Positions 54,696 to 63,810 of a stretch of DNA of 64,000 bases are shown here, piece by piece; within the stretch, counting starts at the first letter, position 1; every line of letters begins with the position of its first letter. Made by a program: the position numbers and the translations under genes. This DNA is from Candidatus Bathyarchaeota archaeon (GTDB lineage: Archaea; Thermoproteota; Bathyarchaeia; Bathyarchaeales; Bathycorpusculaceae). The notes beneath the pieces are model-generated. The model made no database searches, was not told the origin of the DNA, and was given only the letters and a program-made list of their open reading frames with translations. Where the stretch lies: assembly GCA_026014705.1 (NCBI GenBank), contig JAOZHU010000035.1, positions 99,446 through 163,445 of the forward strand. Direction: 5' to 3'.

Positions 54696-55187
54696 ATGAG
54701 CAAAAAAGAAAAAGACGAACCGCAAGAAACACAGCAAAACGAAGCAGTGAGCACTGCAGAAGAGGAAGAAACTGATGCAGAACTTGAGGAAATACTAGCT
54801 GAAGAAACCGCTGAGGAAAGACCTGAAGAGAAAACTGCATCAGGTGAAGAAAAAGAGGAGAAACCTCCTTCCAAGAAAAAAGGCGAAGAGGAAGAAGACA
54901 TTGTTGAAGAAAGAACCTACACGATTCCATTGGGTAAGGCGCTGATTAGACCACCGAAGAAACGAGCGCCGAGAGCCATGCACATGATTCGCGAGTTCAT
55001 AACTAAGCACATGAAACTCAATATGCCTGCTGAGGAAGAGGAAGAAAAAGAACTGCCTAAACTTGTAATCAGCAAAGAAGTAAACGAGAAAGTCTGGAGC
55101 GAAGGGATAGAGAAGCCGCCGAGGAAAATCCGTGTGCGCGCAGCTAAAGACAAAGATGGCAACGTCACGGTTTACTTGGCCGAGTAG
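54696..55187 (+). CDS. rpl31e: 50S ribosomal protein L31e with a long acidic N-terminal extension
   Basis: 163 residues against the usual 80-100. The L31e domain begins near residue 72 (ERTYTIPLGKALIRPPKKRAPRAM) and ends EKVWSEGIEKPPRKIRVRAAKD. The first 70 residues are almost all Glu/Lys/Pro/Ser/Thr. GGAG lies upstream of ATG 54696, so the extension appears translated; an acidic break (AEEEEEKELP) is also inserted in the core. The role of the extension is unknown. Confidence 0.94.
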   Translation: MSKKEKDEPQETQQNEAVSTAEEEETDAELEEILAEETAEERPEEKTASGEEKEEKPPSKKKGEEEEDIVEERTYTIPLGKALIRPPKKRAPRAMHMIREFITKHMKLNMPAEEEEEKELPKLVISKEVNEKVWSEGIEKPPRKIRVRAAKDKDGNVTVYLAE

Positions 55188-55241
55188 AAATGACCTAACA
55201 CTAATTTTTTGCTATATTGTTTTCTCATTAAACTGCTGTAG

Positions 55242-55586
55242 TTATGTTGATAGTTGTTCTTGCGTTGGACTTGATGGTGTCCAGTTGCAAAGGTTTTGTG
55301 CGGCACATCGGTTGGAAGCTTGAGGTTTGCGAACTTTCTGCGTTATTAACCGTTTTTGCTGGAACTCGTAGCCGCATTCGCATTTGAATCCCACAACCTC
55401 GTTGTTCTTTGTTAGCAGGCTGTGAAGGCGTGTTGCTTTACAGTTTGTTAATTGCTTGTGCATTCGCCATGTCAACGCTAGGTCATCTAAGGTTAACGGT
55501 TGGAGCGTTTTTGCTTTGAAGAGGTACCAGAGGCAGTAAGCTGCGAAAGCTAGCCAAATTCCCAGCGCTAGGAGTTCTAGCATCAT
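55242..55586 (-). CDS. small membrane protein with Cys motif, opposite to the ribosomal operon
   Basis: 114 residues. One N-terminal helix (LLALGIWLAFAAYCLWYLF) is followed by a basic region containing FKCECGYEFQQK, a possible metal-binding loop, and a Cys-containing tail. It lies on the minus strand between L31e and aIF6, genes that are usually adjacent. No family is recognised; coding character is moderate. Confidence 0.55.
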   Translation of the reverse strand: MMLELLALGIWLAFAAYCLWYLFKAKTLQPLTLDDLALTWRMHKQLTNCKATRLHSLLTKNNEVVGFKCECGYEFQQKRLITQKVRKPQASNRCAAQNLCNWTPSSPTQEQLST

Positions 55587-55837
55587 TTTTGTTCAGCCTT
55601 TTTCAGTTGGAAAGTTTATTGTGGATTCTTTGGCTTAGGGTATTTAGCTTCTGTGAAGAGGCGATAGCTACTGGTAATCAGGCATATTCCGAATCAGAGC
55701 TAGATGATGCGGTGAGGACTGCGTGATTTTTTCCAGTAGTTCTTTGCGGCGGAACCTCAATCTGCACCACAAAATAAAAAAGGAAGCGTGGGCACATTTT
55801 GCCGTTAATAGCCCGTTTAGTTAAAGGAGAATAGTTC

Positions 55838-56518
55838 GTGGCAGTTTACTTATCTAGCATCGTTGGTAGCGCAAGCATAGGTGTGTACTCGCTTGTTACT
55901 GAAAAAATAGTTTTGGTTCCAGCAATGTTTCCCTTGGAGAAGGCTGAGCGTATGGCTGAGTGGCTTAAAGTGAAGCTTGTACATACTTCCATTGGCGGTT
56001 CCGTGTTGGCTGGCGCGTTAGCTTCTGCGAATTCGCATGGAATCTTGCTTCCTCACTTTATCCGCGGGGAAGAGTTCACGTGTGTCCGTTCATTGTTTGA
56101 AGGCAACATCGCAGTGATGGAAACTAAGAAGACGGCTTACGGGAATTTGGTTTTGGCAAATGATTATGGTGCGCTTGTTGATCCGCGTCTCAAGGAAACG
56201 CAGATACGGCAGATTGCCGACACGTTGGGTGTGGAGGCTGTTCCTGGTGAAATTGCGGGGTTGCCGTATGTTGGCGCTTTGGCGGTGGCTACGAACAAAG
56301 GGGTTTTGGCTCATCCTTTGTTGAAGGATGAGGAGCGTAAGGTTTTGGAAAGTGTGTTTAAGGTGCCTGTGGATGTGGGTACCGTGAACTGCGGTTTGCC
56401 TTATGTTGGCACGGGTTTAATTGCGAATTCGCATGCGGCTGTTGCTGGTTCTTTGACAACTGGACCCGAGATGTTTATAATTGGGAATGCATTGGATGTT
56501 GTGCAGGAAGCTGAATGA
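55838..56518 (+). CDS. eif6: translation initiation factor aIF6
   Basis: Binds the 50S subunit and prevents premature joining. 226 residues of five-fold pseudo-repeat (IGVYSLVTEKIVLVPAMF, GALASANSHGILLPHF, LVLANDYGALVDPRL, VATNKGVLAHPLL, LIANSHAAVAGSLTTGPE). The GTG 55838 has AAAGGAG upstream. It precedes L18a by one base, as expected in archaea. Confidence 0.96.
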   Translation: MAVYLSSIVGSASIGVYSLVTEKIVLVPAMFPLEKAERMAEWLKVKLVHTSIGGSVLAGALASANSHGILLPHFIRGEEFTCVRSLFEGNIAVMETKKTAYGNLVLANDYGALVDPRLKETQIRQIADTLGVEAVPGEIAGLPYVGALAVATNKGVLAHPLLKDEERKVLESVFKVPVDVGTVNCGLPYVGTGLIANSHAAVAGSLTTGPEMFIIGNALDVVQEAE

Positions 56519-56519
56519 G

Positions 56520-56747
56520 ATGAAGGTTTTCAGGGTAACAGGCGAAATTCAGAAGCCGAAGTTGAATACGCCGTTTCAGAAGGAAGTGTTAGCGGATAAG
56601 TCTGAGCATGCCGTGGAGAAGGTGTATTCTGAAATTGGCAGTAAACACCGTGTGAAACGGTTTTATATGAAGATTTTGAAGGTTGAAGAGATTCCCGCTG
56701 AGGAAATTGAGAATCCTGTTCTGAAGAAGATTGTTACTGGGGAATAA
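56520..56747 (+). CDS. rpl18a: 50S ribosomal protein L18a (LX)
   Basis: 75 residues from ATG 56520, one base after the aIF6 stop; the track start at 56481 lies inside eif6. KVFRVTGEIQKP, EVLADKSEHAVEKVYSEIGSKH and RVKRFYMKILKVEEI match archaeal LX. It sits between eif6 and pfdA in the standard order. Confidence 0.94.
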   Translation: MKVFRVTGEIQKPKLNTPFQKEVLADKSEHAVEKVYSEIGSKHRVKRFYMKILKVEEIPAEEIENPVLKKIVTGE

Positions 56748-56750
56748 GCG

Positions 56751-57203
56751 TTGGCTAGCCGAAGCAGGGAAGAAGAGGAACTTCGAAGGCTTAGCGTTCA
56801 GCTGCGTCTTATGGAGCAGACGGCTGAAACTTTGCAGTCACGTATCGGCATGTTGAATGCGGCGATAACGGATTTGACTTATGCGAATATGACGCTTGAT
56901 GGCGTGGAGAAAGAGAAGGAAAACTCGGAGTTGCTGGTGCCCATTGGTGGAAGTTCCTACGTGCGAGTGAAACTTGCTGAGCCTGACAAAGTGGTTGTAG
57001 GCTTAGGTGCAGGTGTTTCCGTTGAGAAACCGCTATCAGAGGCTAAAGCGTTGCTCAAGGAACGCTTAGACGAACTGACGAAAAGCATGCAGGCAGCGCA
57101 GCAGCAGTTCACGCAGGTTGCTGAGCGGATAAACGCGGATAGGAATAGGCTGGAGAGTTTGCTTGCTGCTGTGAGGCAGGGGAAAACTTCGGGCGATGTT
57201 TGA
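56751..57203 (+). CDS. pfdA: prefoldin subunit alpha
   Basis: 150 residues from TTG 56751. Two coiled-coil arms (EEELRRLSVQLRLMEQTAETL and ELTKSMQAAQQQFTQVAERIN) flank the beta hairpin with LLVPIGGSSYVRVKLAEPDK, the alpha-subunit pattern. With prefoldin beta it delivers nascent proteins to the thermosome. It overlaps ftsY by 8 bases. Confidence 0.95.
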   Translation: MASRSREEEELRRLSVQLRLMEQTAETLQSRIGMLNAAITDLTYANMTLDGVEKEKENSELLVPIGGSSYVRVKLAEPDKVVVGLGAGVSVEKPLSEAKALLKERLDELTKSMQAAQQQFTQVAERINADRNRLESLLAAVRQGKTSGDV

Positions 57204-58101
57204 GAAACTGAAATCAGGTTTCAAAGGGCTAGTCAGCAAGGTTACTACAATTGAACTGAAAGCTGAAAACTTGAAGCCTATCTTATCAGAGTTCAAAATG
57301 AGTTTAGCAGAGAATGATGTTGCTTTCCCTGTGGCAGACCGAATCTGCGACGAACTGGAAAAGCGCTTGGTAGGCGTGCAAGTTAAGCGTTTAGAGGACC
57401 GCAAGAAAATCGTGTATGATAACTTGCGGCAAGTGCTTTTGGAAGTTATGCTTACAAGCAACAGCATTGACTTGCTGAAAAGGGTTGAAGAGAAACGCAA
57501 GAGGAACGAGCCGTTCACTTTGCTTTTTGTGGGCATAAATGGCACAGGCAAGACCACAACCATAGCGAAGGTTGCTCGGTTTCTGCGTGAGAAGGGTTAT
57601 TCTGTTGTGTTGGCGGGAAGTGACACTTATCGTGCGGGTTCCATTGAGCAGTTGGAGGAGCATGCGAAGCGGTTGGGTATGCGGATTATCAAGCATAAGT
57701 ATGGTGCTGATCCTGCAGCGGTGGCTTATGACGCGATTAGCCATGCGAAGGCGCATGGTGTTAATGTGGTTTTGATTGATACAGCAGGCAGAATGCAGAC
57801 GAACCAGAATTTGATGAATGAGCTTGCGAAGGTGAAACGGGTTGTGGCGCCTGATTTGACGGTTTTGACTGTGGATTCGCTTATTGGGAACGATGCGGTA
57901 CAGCAGGCTGAGGAGTTTCATTCATGCATTGGTGTGGATGCGACGATTTTGACCAAGGTGGATGCAGACGTGAAGGGTGGCTCTGCTTTGAGCGTTACTT
58001 ATGTGACTCAGAAACCTATTCTGTTTATTGGTGTAGGTCAGGCGTATGAGGATTTGGAGTTGTTTAATCCGGAGAAATTCGTGAACATGATATTGCGGTA
58101 G
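57196..58101 (+). CDS. ftsY: signal recognition particle receptor FtsY
   Basis: 301 residues with only a short N domain before the GTPase domain. G1 is VGINGTGKTTTIAK, the I-box lies at DTYRAGSIEQLEEHA, G3 is IDTAGRMQTNQN, G4 is LTKVDADVKGG, and GVGQAYEDLELFNPEKF is the closing segment. It docks SRP-ribosome complexes at the membrane. It is the last gene of the ribosomal operon; a motif copy D lies 200 bases downstream. Confidence 0.96.
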   Translation: MFEKLKSGFKGLVSKVTTIELKAENLKPILSEFKMSLAENDVAFPVADRICDELEKRLVGVQVKRLEDRKKIVYDNLRQVLLEVMLTSNSIDLLKRVEEKRKRNEPFTLLFVGINGTGKTTTIAKVARFLREKGYSVVLAGSDTYRAGSIEQLEEHAKRLGMRIIKHKYGADPAAVAYDAISHAKAHGVNVVLIDTAGRMQTNQNLMNELAKVKRVVAPDLTVLTVDSLIGNDAVQQAEEFHSCIGVDATILTKVDADVKGGSALSVTYVTQKPILFIGVGQAYEDLELFNPEKFVNMILR

Positions 58102-58304
58102 GCGCTTTTTGCTTTTTGTTGTTTGCTTGCAGTGTTTTGTTCGAGATTGCGTGGAAGTGTTCTCTGGAGGGTACGTTGATGTGTGGTTGGAAACGGGTGG
58201 TTGCTGTTTCAAGTGTTGTGCCTGCGATGCTCAGATGGTTTTGTAACAGTGAACCTGTTGATTTTGGCCTGTTTAGCTCAGGGTAGGGGTCTGAACGAAT
58301 GCGT

Positions 58305-58337
58305 GGAAAAATCTATAGCCCCCCTATTTGAACTATA
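58305..58337 (+). repeat. dispersed intergenic motif, copy D
   Basis: Plus strand reads GGAAAAATCTATAGCCCCCC then TATTTGAACTATA. It shares the GGAAAAA-CTATAGCCCCCCTATTT core with copy C but lacks the AAAGG spacer. It lies in the 418-base gap between ftsY and the convergent flippase-like gene; I see no gene in that gap. Confidence 0.55.
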
Positions 58338-58519
58338 AATAGCGGCGCTGTTGTGCTCAGAGCGTTTTATGGTTCCTCATATATACTTGCTTTATATAGT
58401 TCTGCTTTGTCGGTTTGGTTTGAAAAGGGGCACAGCAATTGCAGAGAACAAGCTTTACTGGGACGTTGCCTTTTTAGCCTGTTACTTGTATGGAAACATT
58501 TGCGAGGCAGGGAGTGAAA

Positions 58520-59590
58520 TTAGGTTTTCTCCGTTTTTGTGGTGTTTGATGAGGTGACTATTGGCTTTAGTTCTATCCATTGTTGTGCTATGAAGCCTAT
58601 GAAGAATCTGAGCCATAGCGTTATGATTCTGGAGAGTATGGTTGCGGTGGCGCTTATGTCGGCTGGTGCGCCCAGTCCAACGTAGAGTGTGGTCATTGTT
58701 ATTTCTGGAAGCCCAACTTCGAATGGGACGCCTATGGGTACGGATTTGACGGCTACAATTATCGAGGAGGTTATGAGAATCACGCTCCATGAAACTGGAA
58801 ATCCAAGGGACAAGAACACCAGATACGGGATGCTCAGGCTGCAGGTCCAGTTCACCGCGAGCAGCACCAGTGAAGCGGCGACTGCTCGGGGTTTGCGCCT
58901 GTATTCCTGCATTGAGTCATGGAACATTTTCGCCGAGTTGAATGCTTCTTCTTTAAGTTTGTTGAAAAGTTTCCATTTGCCTCGGGTGATGAAGTCGCCG
59001 ATGCGTATCAGCGCATTTATTACTTTTAGGCTTAGGTTTTCTTTAAACGAGAAAACTATGAACAGGAGCAGAATGGCGGCGATGGCGACGGTGAAGAACA
59101 GGATGATGTTGAATATCACCGGGTTTATTTGCGCTTCGCCGAGTAACAAGCCTATGCCAATCATGAGCGCAGCAACGTTTATTCCCATGCCTAACAGCCT
59201 ATGCAGAACGAGTGAAGCTAAGACTTTGCCGCTTGTGCCGCCTTGTTCTCGCGTGACCAAGTATACTCTGCAGAGTTCGCCGCTGACGGATTCGGCTGGA
59301 ACAATTATGTCCATGAAGAGTCCATACCACGTGAACAAGTATGATTTTATGACGGAGATTTTCACTTGGAGTGCGTTGAGCAGCGTGCGCCATGAAACGG
59401 CGTGAAAGAACACTTCTGCTAAACTGATGAGTATGGCTGAGGAGTAAAGCAGAGGGTCTGCTCGCTGCGCCGTCGCGATTACGCCTTGAATATCCACATT
59501 GAAGAGGTAAATATACAAGAAGAACGCAACTAAACCTATAATCGGCAACAGTACTGTTTTACGTGTTACCTTCGGCTTAGCTGTCGCCAT
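58520..59590 (-). CDS. LPG-synthase-TM/AglD-like membrane protein (flippase-like)
   Basis: 356 residues, eight or so membrane helices. The conserved pattern SWRTLLNALQVKISVIKSYLFTWYGLFMDIIVPAESVSGELCRVYLV followed by KVLASLVLHRLLGM is typical of the UPF0104/lysylphosphatidylglycerol synthase membrane domain. It may translocate a lipid or lipid-linked sugar. The closing basic segment is short, with no catalytic domain fused. Monocistronic. Confidence 0.9.
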   Translation of the reverse strand: MATAKPKVTRKTVLLPIIGLVAFFLYIYLFNVDIQGVIATAQRADPLLYSSAILISLAEVFFHAVSWRTLLNALQVKISVIKSYLFTWYGLFMDIIVPAESVSGELCRVYLVTREQGGTSGKVLASLVLHRLLGMGINVAALMIGIGLLLGEAQINPVIFNIILFFTVAIAAILLLFIVFSFKENLSLKVINALIRIGDFITRGKWKLFNKLKEEAFNSAKMFHDSMQEYRRKPRAVAASLVLLAVNWTCSLSIPYLVFLSLGFPVSWSVILITSSIIVAVKSVPIGVPFEVGLPEITMTTLYVGLGAPADISATATILSRIITLWLRFFIGFIAQQWIELKPIVTSSNTTKTEKT

Positions 59591-59993
59591 GCGGTTTATT
59601 CACCTTATGCTGAACGCGCAGAGAAATGTTGCCCTGCGGTTAAATATGCTTTGCCCATTTCCCACGTTTCCCCCACAGCGGAGAATCCCCACTTTTTGGC
59701 GTGTTATTGATGAGACTCCTTCCTTTTCCAGTTGTAGTTAACTAGACAATGCTCTAAAAACTATCATGAGAGGCACCTTTGCCTCCAGCACAAATAGGTT
59801 TTGGGCACCACTTTGCGGTAAGCTGGGACAAAATGAAAGCGGCACCTTGCACGGCTCTTTGGAATGTGCGAAGAATATCAGCATCATCATTGAGAAGGTT
59901 AATGTAGACAGTTGAGCATTAGAAAAGCGCAGTTGTGTTGTACATAGTTTTTTATCCCAAGAAGGACAAAGAATCAGCCAATGGTGTGTTTTA
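59591..59993. other. 403-base intergenic region without a supported gene
   Basis: It separates the divergent flippase-like and CBS genes. A short ORF beginning at 59766 (about 49 codons, RGTFASSTNRFWAPL) lacks a Shine-Dalgarno sequence and family features. AT-rich stretches such as TAGTTTTTTATCCC near 59947 could be promoter sequence for the CBS gene. Confidence 0.35.
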
Positions 59994-60488
59994 ATGTCCG
60001 ACCCTGAAGCTGAGGGTTACAGTGAAGAGAAAATCGCGATTCCTCTAAAAGCTGAAGATGTAATGGCTACGGAGGTTCTGACCTTGGACGAGAACACGTC
60101 TGTTAAGGAAGCGGCGGAAATAATGGCTAAAGAGGGTTTCAGCTATGGAATTGTCACGGCAGATGGAAAAGCTGTGGGCATAATGACTGAACGAGACATC
60201 CTGAAACGCATAGTTGCAGAAGACAGAGACCCCAGAAAAACCAAAGTGAAACACATAATGTCCAGCCCCCTCGTAGTAATTGAGCGTGGCACTGACTTGG
60301 AAAAAGCATCCCGCCTAATGTTTGAGAAAGAAATCAAGAATTTACCCGTTGTGGACAACAACCGATTAGTCGGCTTGGTTAACCTGACAGACATTTGCCG
60401 TGTTCAACCAGAGATATTCAAAGCTCTAAAGCAGACGATGGAGACACCGAAGAACATCAAGAAAATCTTAGACCGCTACATTGTATAG
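59994..60488 (+). CDS. CBS-domain pair protein
   Basis: 164 residues, two CBS domains: AEDVMATEVLTLDENTSVKEAAEIM with GIMTERDILKRIV, and VKHIMSSPLVVIERGTDLEKAS with LVGLVNLTDICR. Such pairs bind adenine nucleotides and regulate other proteins. No effector domain is fused and the neighbours give no clue to the partner. ATG 59994 is preceded by an AT-rich stretch but no clear Shine-Dalgarno sequence. Confidence 0.93.
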   Translation: MSDPEAEGYSEEKIAIPLKAEDVMATEVLTLDENTSVKEAAEIMAKEGFSYGIVTADGKAVGIMTERDILKRIVAEDRDPRKTKVKHIMSSPLVVIERGTDLEKASRLMFEKEIKNLPVVDNNRLVGLVNLTDICRVQPEIFKALKQTMETPKNIKKILDRYIV

Positions 60489-60953
60489 CACAAAAACTCG
60501 CCATCAAACGATACACTACATAAAAACAGAATTTGAGCAGCCTCACTGGACTCTGCCTCAACTACCCATTCTTAGTATAAAGAGACTCCAAACTCTAAGT
60601 TTTGCACGGAAGTAGGGTCACCACTAAATCTTCATCATGATGCCTCCTTAAGAAAACCAAAAAATTTATTCTTAAGGAACAAAAGGAGAAAACAGTATAG
60701 ATGCGTAAATATTTTGGCGCCGCCGAAAGGAAACGCTACTCCAGAGGGACATTTGTACTGAAAATATCCCCCCTTTCTTTAGTCTAAATAGATTTAGGGT
60801 CATTATTTTGGGTCTGCTGGGATTTGCTACTGAGTCCCAGTGGCGAGGGCTCCCGCCGCCCTTTTTTTGTTTCGATGGAAATTGACGCGAAGCCTTCGCC
60901 TATCAAGTTATGCAGAGATTTATAGCTATCACAACTGATTATTATCGAGCAAG
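60489..60953. other. 465-base intergenic region without a supported gene
   Basis: Between the CBS and radical SAM genes. A 28-codon ORF from ATG 60701 (RKYFGAAERKRYSRGTF) has AAAGGAG 13 bases upstream, too far to be convincing. The stretch AATATCCCCCCTTTCTTTAG near 60765 loosely resembles the C-run of the dispersed motif but lacks its flanks. A TATA-like TTATAGC lies near 60920, upstream of the radical SAM gene. Confidence 0.35.
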
Positions 60954-61844
60954 TTGGAGAAAGCAAACCGAGTAATCTATGAGCATACGCGAGTAGAAAA
61001 GATGCTTCACCCAGTGATCGTGTGGTTTCTCCCTTTCAGGTGGGGAACCAACACTTACAGAGGCTGCGAATACAACTGCGTCTACTGCAACGCAAGGTAC
61101 ACACACGAATACCTGGGCTTGGGCACCAAAGAATTCTCACACAAAATAATTGTGAAAGACAACGCGGCTGAAGCTTTGGACAAGGAGTGTTCAAGGCCAA
61201 ACTGGAACAAACTGAAAACCGTCAACTTGTCCACGGTTACTGACCCCTACCAACCGGCTGAAAGCGAATTCAAAATTACCCGAAGCGTTTTGGAAGTGTT
61301 TTTGAAACATCATAATGCCTTGCTTCTCACAACGAAATCTGACCTTGTTCTAAGAGACTTAGATTTGGTTACTGAGATAGGGAAAACGGGCTTTCTTAAT
61401 GTAGTGATTACCCTGCCCACTGTTGATGAGGGCTTGAGACATAAAATCGAGCCAAATGCACCCAGCGTAGAAAGAAGGTTAAAAACAATTCAGCAGCTGC
61501 ACCAGGCAGGCATCAAAACAGGCGTAACCGCGATCCCACTTCTGCCACTCATATCGGACGACGCCGCAAGCGTTGAGAGCCTAGTTAAGGCGGTTTCTGA
61601 GGCAGGAGCTGACTACATGATTGTGGACTTGCTGAATTTCCGCGGGGAAACAAGAAACCGATTCATGGGATTTATAAACGCTAATTATCCAGAGCTGAGA
61701 ACCGAATATGAGCGGCTTTATAAAGCAGACTACTGCGATAAGGACTATTCAAAACAGGTGAGAAAGCAAGTTAATGCCCTCATTAAGAAAGCTAAATTGG
61801 ACAATTACGAGCTCATGTTCTCCTACAGAAAAAGCGTGCGCTAA
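60954..61844 (+). CDS. SPL-family radical SAM protein
   Basis: 296 residues from TTG 60954. GTNTYRGCEYNCVYCNARYTH carries the CX3CX2C cluster motif typical of the spore photoproduct lyase-like group, followed by NLSTVTDPYQPAE and a TIM-barrel (ALLLTTKSDLVLRDLD, VVITLPTVDEG). The family cleaves S-adenosylmethionine to start radical chemistry; the substrate is unknown. It is not near a known partner. Confidence 0.9.
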   Translation: MEKANRVIYEHTRVEKMLHPVIVWFLPFRWGTNTYRGCEYNCVYCNARYTHEYLGLGTKEFSHKIIVKDNAAEALDKECSRPNWNKLKTVNLSTVTDPYQPAESEFKITRSVLEVFLKHHNALLLTTKSDLVLRDLDLVTEIGKTGFLNVVITLPTVDEGLRHKIEPNAPSVERRLKTIQQLHQAGIKTGVTAIPLLPLISDDAASVESLVKAVSEAGADYMIVDLLNFRGETRNRFMGFINANYPELRTEYERLYKADYCDKDYSKQVRKQVNALIKKAKLDNYELMFSYRKSVR

Positions 61845-61870
61845 GGGCTGATTAGGTTCACCGTGTGCTG

Positions 61871-62434
61871 CTAAATATTTTGGAGTAAGAGGCTTAATCC
61901 CAATAGAAAAAGCAGTGCCGCTCCGAAGATTTGCCCTTTGTAAACTCCGATTTTCTCTCCAATTTTGAATCCGGCGAATCCGCCTGCGTACGCTGAAAAG
62001 TAAGTGAAGACCCAGAGGACAATCATCAGAATCCAGATGCTTTCTTCCAATAGCCCCAGCGTTATTCCCACTGATAAAACGTCGAAGCTGGTTGCGATTA
62101 CTAAGAATAGAATGATCTTTAAACCGAGGTGGCGGTAGGGCATAACTGAATTTTTGCGTTTCTTTAAGGCGTCAATTACCAAATAGATGCTTAAGAGAGT
62201 AAGAAGCGCAAATCCTGCCCAAGGGCCGATGCCCACTATGAATTGGGCAATGAAGCTGCCCAGCCACCAGCCTACCGCTATAAAAAAGACCTGTCCGATT
62301 GCGCAAGTAAGCCCAACAATATTCATGTTTTTTAGGAACGTGGCTTTGGTTTCGACTAAGCCAAAAGACACTGCAATCGTAAAAGAATCTATGATAAGCG
62401 CTAAGCTCAACAAGAGGGTTTCTACGAACTGCAT
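61871..62434 (-). CDS. mntP: MntP-type manganese efflux pump
   Basis: 187 residues, six membrane helices. Two repeated metal-site segments are visible: LALIIDSFTIAVSFGL in helix 1 and LVIATSFDVLSVGITLGLL in the second half, each with the conserved Asp. It probably expels Mn2+ or a related ion. The ATG lies about 90 bases from the MFS stop; the two may form an operon. Confidence 0.88.
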   Translation of the reverse strand: MQFVETLLLSLALIIDSFTIAVSFGLVETKATFLKNMNIVGLTCAIGQVFFIAVGWWLGSFIAQFIVGIGPWAGFALLTLLSIYLVIDALKKRKNSVMPYRHLGLKIILFLVIATSFDVLSVGITLGLLEESIWILMIVLWVFTYFSAYAGGFAGFKIGEKIGVYKGQIFGAALLFLLGLSLLLQNI

Positions 62435-62526
62435 AACTACCCAAACATCTCAAACCCTAATAATGCTTCGCGTACAAATTGCGAATATCTTCTAAGCGAA
62501 TGCGCACTCGAGAAGCTCAAAGGATG

Positions 62527-63753
62527 TCAAATTGATGGATTGGCGGGTGTTTGAAAAGATGTTCTTGCTCTGTTAAGCGTTACTATAGCGCCAACTTGCA
62601 GGAGCAAAACAAGTCCAGCCAAAACAATCCATGAATAACCATAGTCGAGGAGGAAACCAAAGATTACCCCGCTTGCCAGCGTGCCAACACCCAAAACCGT
62701 GTTGAAAACCCCGTATGCTGTGCCTCTCTTGCATAACGGGATAAACTCGCATACTGCAGCGCGGTAAATCGACTCTTGCATGCCCAAAACGAGACCAAAC
62801 ATTACACAAGCCGCGATTACGCCTGCAAGGCCTCCAAAAGAAACTAGCAACACTGGGAAAACAGATAACACGAACGGGAGGGCAAGAATCTTCATGCCCA
62901 ATTTATCAAACAAGTGACCAGAAACAAGCGCCATAGGCGCGTCAACTGCTTGTACCACCACGTAGAGAAGCGGCACCATCCACGCTTGACCAAGGGGCTG
63001 CAGAATCAACGAGCCACTGAAGAGTATAAGTGCAACTGGGATGAGCCCTAGAGTGTTCAAGAAAACTGCTAAGCAGTATATCCAGAAGCCACAGCTGAGC
63101 GGAACTTTCTCATCTATGTCTTTTACCACTTCGGCTTCTACGCTTTTGCCGACTTTTCTGTAAGTGTAAATGATTGCCATAACCATTAACGCGAAGGGGA
63201 TTAGCAGAAATCCGAAGGCTGCAGGGTAGCTGTTTGCAGTAAACAACAGAACTGCACTGAAGATTAGGGGACCGATTATGGCGCCTATTTGGTCTATGGC
63301 TTCGTGAAGTCCGAACGCCTTTCCAGTGCCGACGTTTTTGCTGATTATGGACACAACGGTGTCTCTTGACGGAGACCTTAACGCTTTGCCCAACCTCTCC
63401 AAAAGGAGCAGCACAATAACTAGTTCGAGGCTGAATGTGAAGCCCATAAGTGGTATCGCAAGGATAAGCCCGTAACCGGCGAAAATGAACAGCCAGTACG
63501 CCTTGCTTCTGTCTGAGAGACTTCCGCTGACAAGCCTGGCGCTGTAGCCTACGAATTCTCCGACGCCACTGACTGCGCCAACGAGCAGTGCTGAGGCACC
63601 TAGGAACAGCAAATAGTCGGGGGCGATTCCTCTGCCTGACTCATAAACGATATCTCCAAGCATGCTAACGATGCCCATAGCCAGAATTGCTATGTAGGCA
63701 GTTCGTTTTGAAATCTTCAAGCCGTCAGCCAGGCTTTCGCCTCCTATTGACAC
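62527..63753 (-). CDS. major facilitator superfamily transporter
   Basis: 408 residues, twelve predicted membrane helices. The loop between helices 2 and 3 (ARLVSGSLSDRSKAYWLF) is the MFS signature, and LLLLERLGKALRSPSRDTVVSII resembles the GRxxxxPxRD motif of multidrug-type carriers. The middle loop (EAEVVKDIDEKVPLS) is short. The substrate is not predictable from sequence. Confidence 0.93.
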   Translation of the reverse strand: MSIGGESLADGLKISKRTAYIAILAMGIVSMLGDIVYESGRGIAPDYLLFLGASALLVGAVSGVGEFVGYSARLVSGSLSDRSKAYWLFIFAGYGLILAIPLMGFTFSLELVIVLLLLERLGKALRSPSRDTVVSIISKNVGTGKAFGLHEAIDQIGAIIGPLIFSAVLLFTANSYPAAFGFLLIPFALMVMAIIYTYRKVGKSVEAEVVKDIDEKVPLSCGFWIYCLAVFLNTLGLIPVALILFSGSLILQPLGQAWMVPLLYVVVQAVDAPMALVSGHLFDKLGMKILALPFVLSVFPVLLVSFGGLAGVIAACVMFGLVLGMQESIYRAAVCEFIPLCKRGTAYGVFNTVLGVGTLASGVIFGFLLDYGYSWIVLAGLVLLLQVGAIVTLNRARTSFQTPANPSI

Positions 63754-63810
63754 TTTTTGGCAAGCTAACCCTTTAACTTCTTTGCTTGTTTAAGAAGAAT
63801 TCACCTTGTA

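Noticed and set aside
57922-58212. 96-aa minus-strand ORF overlapping the ftsY end
   Set aside because: Low-complexity shadow of ftsY and its trailing region.
58270-58300. TTAGCTCAGGGTAGGGGTCTGA resembling a tRNA D arm
   Set aside because: No acceptor, anticodon or T arm can be formed around it.
59766-59915. Short plus-strand ORF in the flippase-CBS gap
   Set aside because: No Shine-Dalgarno sequence, no family pattern, and ordinary chance length.
60701-60787. 28-codon ORF upstream of the radical SAM gene
   Set aside because: The AAAGGAG is too far from the ATG and the product has no recognisable feature.
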